A stretch of DNA of 40,549 nucleotides from a virus, in the IMG/VR virus record IMGVR_UViG_3300021511_000001, positions 1 to 40,549 of that record. The stretch is one strand, 5' to 3'. Below the pieces are notes generated by a model. That model saw nothing but the letters and a program-made list of their open reading frames with translations. It was not told where the DNA came from and ran no database searches. This document shows positions 37,846-40,549 of the stretch, piece by piece (positions within the stretch are counted from its first letter, which is position 1; every line of letters begins with the position of its first letter). The position numbers and the translations under genes were made by a program.

Positions 37846-38691
37846 GTGAAGCGATACACCAGAATTAAGCATGAGGTTTTTGAGAACATATTCGCAAGGG
37901 GGCTTTTGAATGTAAGAGAGTTACAGGTCATCTCAGTAATAATTCGAGAAAGTTGGGGGTGGGATAAAGGAAAAAGCAACTGGACAAAAAGACCCCTATC
38001 TAATAAGTATTTTGTCAAAAAAACAGGTATTTCTAAATCACACATTTGTGAATTACTGCAACAAATGATCTTAGAAAAGAAAATCCTAAAAAAGGATGGA
38101 TACTATTCTTTTAATGAGCATTTTGACCAATGGGAAAAGTTCCCAAAAAGGGAACTTTTAAAGTCCAAAAAAGTTCCCAAAAAGGGAACTCAAAGTTCCC
38201 AAAAAGGGAACTGGAAGTTCCTAAAAGGGGAACTTTTGGTTCCCAAAAAGGGAACTTTTGACGGTTTGGAAATCGACGTAACCACCATATCAATGAAAGA
38301 CTTACGGGCACTCCTAAAACTCCCTAAAGAAAGTATTAAAGAAATATTTAAAGAAATATTTAAAGAAAGCACGGATTCTCTCCGCCTTTTTTATGAAGAA
38401 AAGATCGGGAGAAAACTCAGAACCTTCGGTAGGGATAGAGAAAAGAAACTTAAAGATCGAATGGAAAATTTCTCCTTAAATGAATTAAAAAAGGTAATAG
38501 AGAATATTTCAAAATCAGACTGGCATATGGGACGAGATCCCAAAAGTAATGGAAGGGCTTATAATGATTTTGAGCTTCTCTTTAGATCGGATGCTAAGGT
38601 TGAACAATATTTAAACCTAAAATCTAATGAACCGTTTGCCGGTGAAAAGCAATGGCTTTTAAGAAGGAGGCTTGCAAGTGGAAAGGTCTGA
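37846..38691 (+). CDS. Replication initiator, O-protein-like
   Basis: From GTG 37846 (after GAGGGGG) the product has 281 residues. The N-terminus, YTRIKHEVFENIFARGLLNV, then ELQVISVIIRESWGWDKGKSNW and KTGISKSHICELLQQM, resembles the winged-helix N-terminal domain of phage replication protein O. A repetitive VPKKGT/KFPK segment in the middle encodes the origin iterons (38138-38256), as in lambda O. A three-codon frame, MMQ, overlaps the GTG start. The helicase-loader-like gene follows. Confidence 0.8.
   Translation: MKRYTRIKHEVFENIFARGLLNVRELQVISVIIRESWGWDKGKSNWTKRPLSNKYFVKKTGISKSHICELLQQMILEKKILKKDGYYSFNEHFDQWEKFPKRELLKSKKVPKKGTQSSQKGNWKFLKGELLVPKKGTFDGLEIDVTTISMKDLRALLKLPKESIKEIFKEIFKESTDSLRLFYEEKIGRKLRTFGRDREKKLKDRMENFSLNELKKVIENISKSDWHMGRDPKSNGRAYNDFELLFRSDAKVEQYLNLKSNEPFAGEKQWLLRRRLASGKV
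38138..38256. repeat. Five palindromic iterons: replication origin
   Basis: AGTTCCCAAAAAGGGAACT or a close variant occurs at 38138-38156, 38172-38190, 38194-38212, 38216-38234 (variant CCTAAAAGGGG) and 38238-38256 (starting GG). The last four have an exact 22-bp period, about two helical turns. Each is an inverted repeat with 7-bp arms. Their location inside the O-like gene matches the lambda-type origin layout. Confidence 0.8.
38338..38366. other. AT-rich tandem repeat next to iterons, probable unwinding element
   Basis: AAAGAAATATTT occurs twice in tandem (38338-38349 and 38350-38361) and continues AAAGAAAGC. It encodes KEIFKEIFKES. It lies about 80 bases downstream of the iterons, like the AT-rich region of lambda ori where DNA is opened. 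Confidence 0.5.
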
Positions 38692-39271
38692 CGATCAAAA
38701 ATTTGCTGGCTTGATGGCAATACTGGCGACGACCTTCGGGAAAGAAAATACGGAATTGAGAATTGAGGTTTATTTTGAATCTCTCAAAGATTTTTCTATT
38801 GACGAAATAGAACAAGCTGTTTATCTGGCAGTTAAAACCTTAAAATTCTTTCCCAAGCCGGCGGAACTCCGAGAGTTAATTGAGGGCGATCCGGATTCAA
38901 GGGCACTGATAGCGTGGAAAACAGCAATTGATAACAGGGATGTGCGTCGCACGGTAATATTTGACGACCCCATCATTCATTACTGCCTTCAGGAGATATT
39001 CGACGGTTGGATGCCTTTTTGTGAAAAAACCCTCGAAGAATTAAAGTGGGAGGAAAAACGATTCGTGACTTTGTATAAGTTGGCTCTAAGGCGCCCAGAT
39101 ATAGTTCAACATGCTCCTACGATAATGATCGGATCGCATGAGACCCAAGATTTAGTTTCGGGATTTCATGATAATAAACCACAACACTATATATTGAAGA
39201 TTGAGACTGGGATTAGAAAAACAAAAGAAATTGAAGCTCCCAAATCCAAAGAATTGTCAGGGGAAGTATAA
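38678..39271 (+). CDS. Replication protein, helicase-loader-like
   Basis: From GTG 38678 the product has 197 residues; AAGGAGG (38664-38670) sits 7 bases upstream, which favours GTG over TTG 38672. The section FAGLMAILATTFGKE...YFESLKDFSIDEIEQAVYLAV followed by KFFPKPAELRELI matches the N-terminal region of phage P-like / DnaC-loader-associated proteins. It follows the O-like gene, as P follows O in lambda. No ATPase motif is visible. Confidence 0.6.
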   Translation: MERSDDQKFAGLMAILATTFGKENTELRIEVYFESLKDFSIDEIEQAVYLAVKTLKFFPKPAELRELIEGDPDSRALIAWKTAIDNRDVRRTVIFDDPIIHYCLQEIFDGWMPFCEKTLEELKWEEKRFVTLYKLALRRPDIVQHAPTIMIGSHETQDLVSGFHDNKPQHYILKIETGIRKTKEIEAPKSKELSGEV

Positions 39272-39288
39272 GTTGAGGAGGAAAAGCA

Positions 39289-39477
39289 ATGAGTGATGTT
39301 TTTATTCATAGGAAACAAGCCCCTTCTGTGCTCAAAAGGGCGCAAGAGACTAAAGAGATGATTGGACGGATACTTGACGATCCGAACGACGCAGAAGCAC
39401 GGGAATATTTGAGGCAAAAGGGAATTAGTTATGTGGCAAAAACCATCAGGGGAAGATTGGTGGAAAGGAGACTTTAG
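39289..39477 (+). CDS. Hypothetical small protein
   Basis: The product has 62 residues, basic and helical (KQAPSVLKRAQETKEMIGRIL). GAGGAGG precedes the ATG. It overlaps nothing and is followed at once by the repeat protein gene. The family is not recognised. Confidence 0.6.
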   Translation: MSDVFIHRKQAPSVLKRAQETKEMIGRILDDPNDAEAREYLRQKGISYVAKTIRGRLVERRL

Positions 39478-39945
39478 ATGAAATTACAAAAAGAATGGCA
39501 AGAAAGGTTAAAGCTTTATAGGAGGGCGAATGAATTTCGAGCAAAAGCGTATGAGCTTTGGGCAAAGGGAAGTGAGCTTCGAGCAAAGGGGGACGAGCTT
39601 TATGCAAAGGGAGATGAACTTCGAGCAAGGGAAAGGGAGTTTCGGGTAAGGGGGGGCGGGCTTTATGTAAAGGGGGATGAGCTTTGGGCAAGGGGGGATA
39701 AGCTTCAAGCAAGGGGAAGGGAATTTCGGGCAAGGATGAACGGGCTTTGGGCAAGGGGAGATGGGCTTCATGCAAAGAGGCATAAGCTCCGTGCAAAGGC
39801 GGATGAGCTTTGGGCAAAGGCTGTCTTGAGGGTATATGGGAATATTACAATAAAATGGAAGAACTGGAATAAGCAATATGAGTCTTTTGAGTGTCACCTT
39901 GAAAATGGAGAGGTGTATGGGTTTAAAAAAAGGAGGATTAGGTGA
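39478..39945 (+). CDS. Heptad-repeat protein (ELxAKGD repeats)
   Basis: The product has 155 residues. Residues about 20-120 are some 14 copies of a 7-residue unit close to E-L-x-A-K-G-D, coded by 21-bp DNA repeats; x varies among W, R, Y, Q and H. The C-terminus is non-repetitive (ITIKWKNWNKQYESFECHLE). The repeats predict a long helix, probably a coiled coil or extended rod. I have seen similar phage proteins; their function is unknown. Confidence 0.65.
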   Translation: MKLQKEWQERLKLYRRANEFRAKAYELWAKGSELRAKGDELYAKGDELRAREREFRVRGGGLYVKGDELWARGDKLQARGREFRARMNGLWARGDGLHAKRHKLRAKADELWAKAVLRVYGNITIKWKNWNKQYESFECHLENGEVYGFKKRRIR

Positions 39946-40217
39946 AACATTACTATAATATCAATCAAATAAATCGGCGCGTAGCTAAAACTAAGTTAAA
40001 AAATGGTTTTATGGTGTCAACTGTTTTTTTGGGCATAGATCATAATTTTAGTGGTCAAGAGAACCCATTACTTTTTGAGACGATGGTTTTTCCTTCTGAA
40101 GAAAATTTTAAAGATTTAGAGTGTGAACGATACTCAACCAAAGAACAAGCTGTTGAGGGTCATAAAAAGATGGTAAGAAAATGGGAGAAAGAAAGTGATA
40201 ATCAAGGTTGGACATAA
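39942..40217 (+). CDS. Hypothetical early protein
   Basis: The product has 91 residues from GTG 39942, which overlaps the previous stop; AGGAGG lies upstream. It has a beta-rich core (GFMVSTVFLGIDHNFSGQENPLLFETMVF) and a helical, charged C-terminus. It ends just past the next start. The family is not recognised. Confidence 0.6.
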   Translation: MKHYYNINQINRRVAKTKLKNGFMVSTVFLGIDHNFSGQENPLLFETMVFPSEENFKDLECERYSTKEQAVEGHKKMVRKWEKESDNQGWT

Positions 40218-40383
40218 ATACGTTAACCGCCAGACTGGAGATACGGTTGTTGTTTGGGGCTTGCCATACAAAAAGAAAATCTATAAGATTTCTTTTGAGT
40301 ATCTTAACAACAAGAAAAAAGGGGAATATGACATGATGACTAAAAGCGAATTTCAGGCAAGATTTAAGGAGGAAGAGGAATGA
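40195..40383 (+). CDS. Small hypothetical protein
   Basis: The product has 62 residues from GTG 40195. It is basic and beta-like at first (VGHKYVNRQTGDTVVVWGLPYKKK), acidic at the end (KEEEE). It overlaps both neighbours by some bases. The family is not recognised. Confidence 0.55.
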   Translation: MIIKVGHKYVNRQTGDTVVVWGLPYKKKIYKISFEYLNNKKKGEYDMMTKSEFQARFKEEEE

Positions 40384-40549
40384 AAAATTGGCAGAGAACC
40401 CAAACTGAAGTTTCTAAGTTTTTGGGGGCTAAAGAGACTGGAAAAAAGGGTAAAGCTGTGGCTGATGCGGAACATCCTTGTTTCGTGGTTGAGATAAAAC
40501 ACAAAAAAGAAGTGCCTAAATGGATTACTGATATATTGAAACAAGCGGA
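40380..40549 (+). CDS. PD-(D/E)XK nuclease-like protein, N-terminal part (continues at 3)
   Basis: ATG 40380 opens MKNWQRTQTEVSKFLGAKET, in frame with the reading frame at 3-278 once the 124-base overlap is closed. The basic helix and FLGAKETGKKG are typical of small phage resolvase-like nucleases, before D29 and the E38-x-K40 motif. AAGAGGAATG contains its weak ribosome binding site. The start overlaps the previous stop by 4 bases. Confidence 0.7.
   Translation, partial: MKNWQRTQTEVSKFLGAKETGKKGKAVADAEHPCFVVEIKHKKEVPKWITDILKQA
40426..40549. repeat. Terminal direct repeat, right copy
   Basis: Exact copy of bases 1-124. See the left copy. It shows that the contig closes on itself; one copy should be removed when the circular genome is drawn. 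Confidence 0.95.

Noticed and set aside
38138-38256. CRISPR-like regular repeats
   Set aside because: Repeats are 19 bp at 22-bp period with 3-bp spacers, lie inside the initiator gene and are palindromic; they are origin iterons.
39446-39897. Minus-strand open frames with Pro/Leu/His repeats opposite the heptad-repeat gene
   Set aside because: They are the mirror of the 21-bp repeats. The plus-strand frame fits the operon, has coupling with neighbours and a sensible helical product.
39478-39945. Diversity-generating retroelement target
   Set aside because: The variable residue column is suggestive, but there is no reverse transcriptase gene and no template repeat elsewhere in this complete genome.

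Overview
This window is a complete, circularly closed genome of a temperate short-tailed (podovirus-like) bacteriophage. Its first 124 bases are repeated exactly as its last 124 bases, and one gene (a small PD-(D/E)XK nuclease-like protein) reads across the join, so the unique genome is about 40,425 bp. The host is unknown. Two lipoprotein signals (one on an OmpA/Pal-type peptidoglycan-binding protein) and several Sec signal peptides point to a diderm (Gram-negative type) bacterium. The DNA is moderately AT-rich by eye and the proteins are rich in Lys and Glu. A 5' half of a CAU-anticodon tRNA next to the integrase suggests integration into a host tRNA-Met (or tRNA-Ile2) gene.

Layout. (1) 785-9774: a late promoter with a structured leader and terminator, then terminase small and large subunits, portal, a run of small head genes, a G-rich terminator-like element, scaffold and a major capsid protein. 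(2) 9791-20909: hairpin, FmdB-type zinc ribbon protein, head-tail adaptors, a large tail protein and three ejection (internal virion) proteins. (3) 20944-23593: lysis cassette with several small membrane proteins and an M15-type peptidase endolysin. (4) 23577-28851: fibre/spike-like secreted proteins and a Pal-like lipoprotein. (5) 28851-31085, minus strand: attP, tyrosine integrase, two tiny membrane proteins and an S24-type repressor. (6) 31086-31236: divergent operator/promoter region. (7) 31237-37681, plus strand: Cro-like regulator, many tiny early genes, an SSB-like protein, a structured RNA and a cytosine methyltransferase that contains a second long reading frame. (8) 37678 to 764 across the join: strong promoter, long leader hairpin, O-like replication initiator carrying an internal iteron origin, probable helicase loader, and small genes.

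The transcription plan seems to be a lambda-like switch at 31.1 kb, a second strong promoter before the replication genes (37.7 kb) and a third before the late genes (0.8 kb). In both of the latter the predicted transcript starts at the base of a long 5'-terminal stem-loop followed by a terminator-like element, an arrangement that recalls antitermination leaders.

Most unusual points: four consecutive proteins in the head-tail connector/tail region carry N-terminal Sec signal peptides, as do several later late proteins; a 219-codon frame with an ideal ribosome binding site lies inside the methyltransferase gene; and a GC-rich multi-stem RNA with a riboswitch-like expression platform precedes a conserved phage gene at 35.8 kb. 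All family assignments come from reading the protein sequences; no database search was possible.
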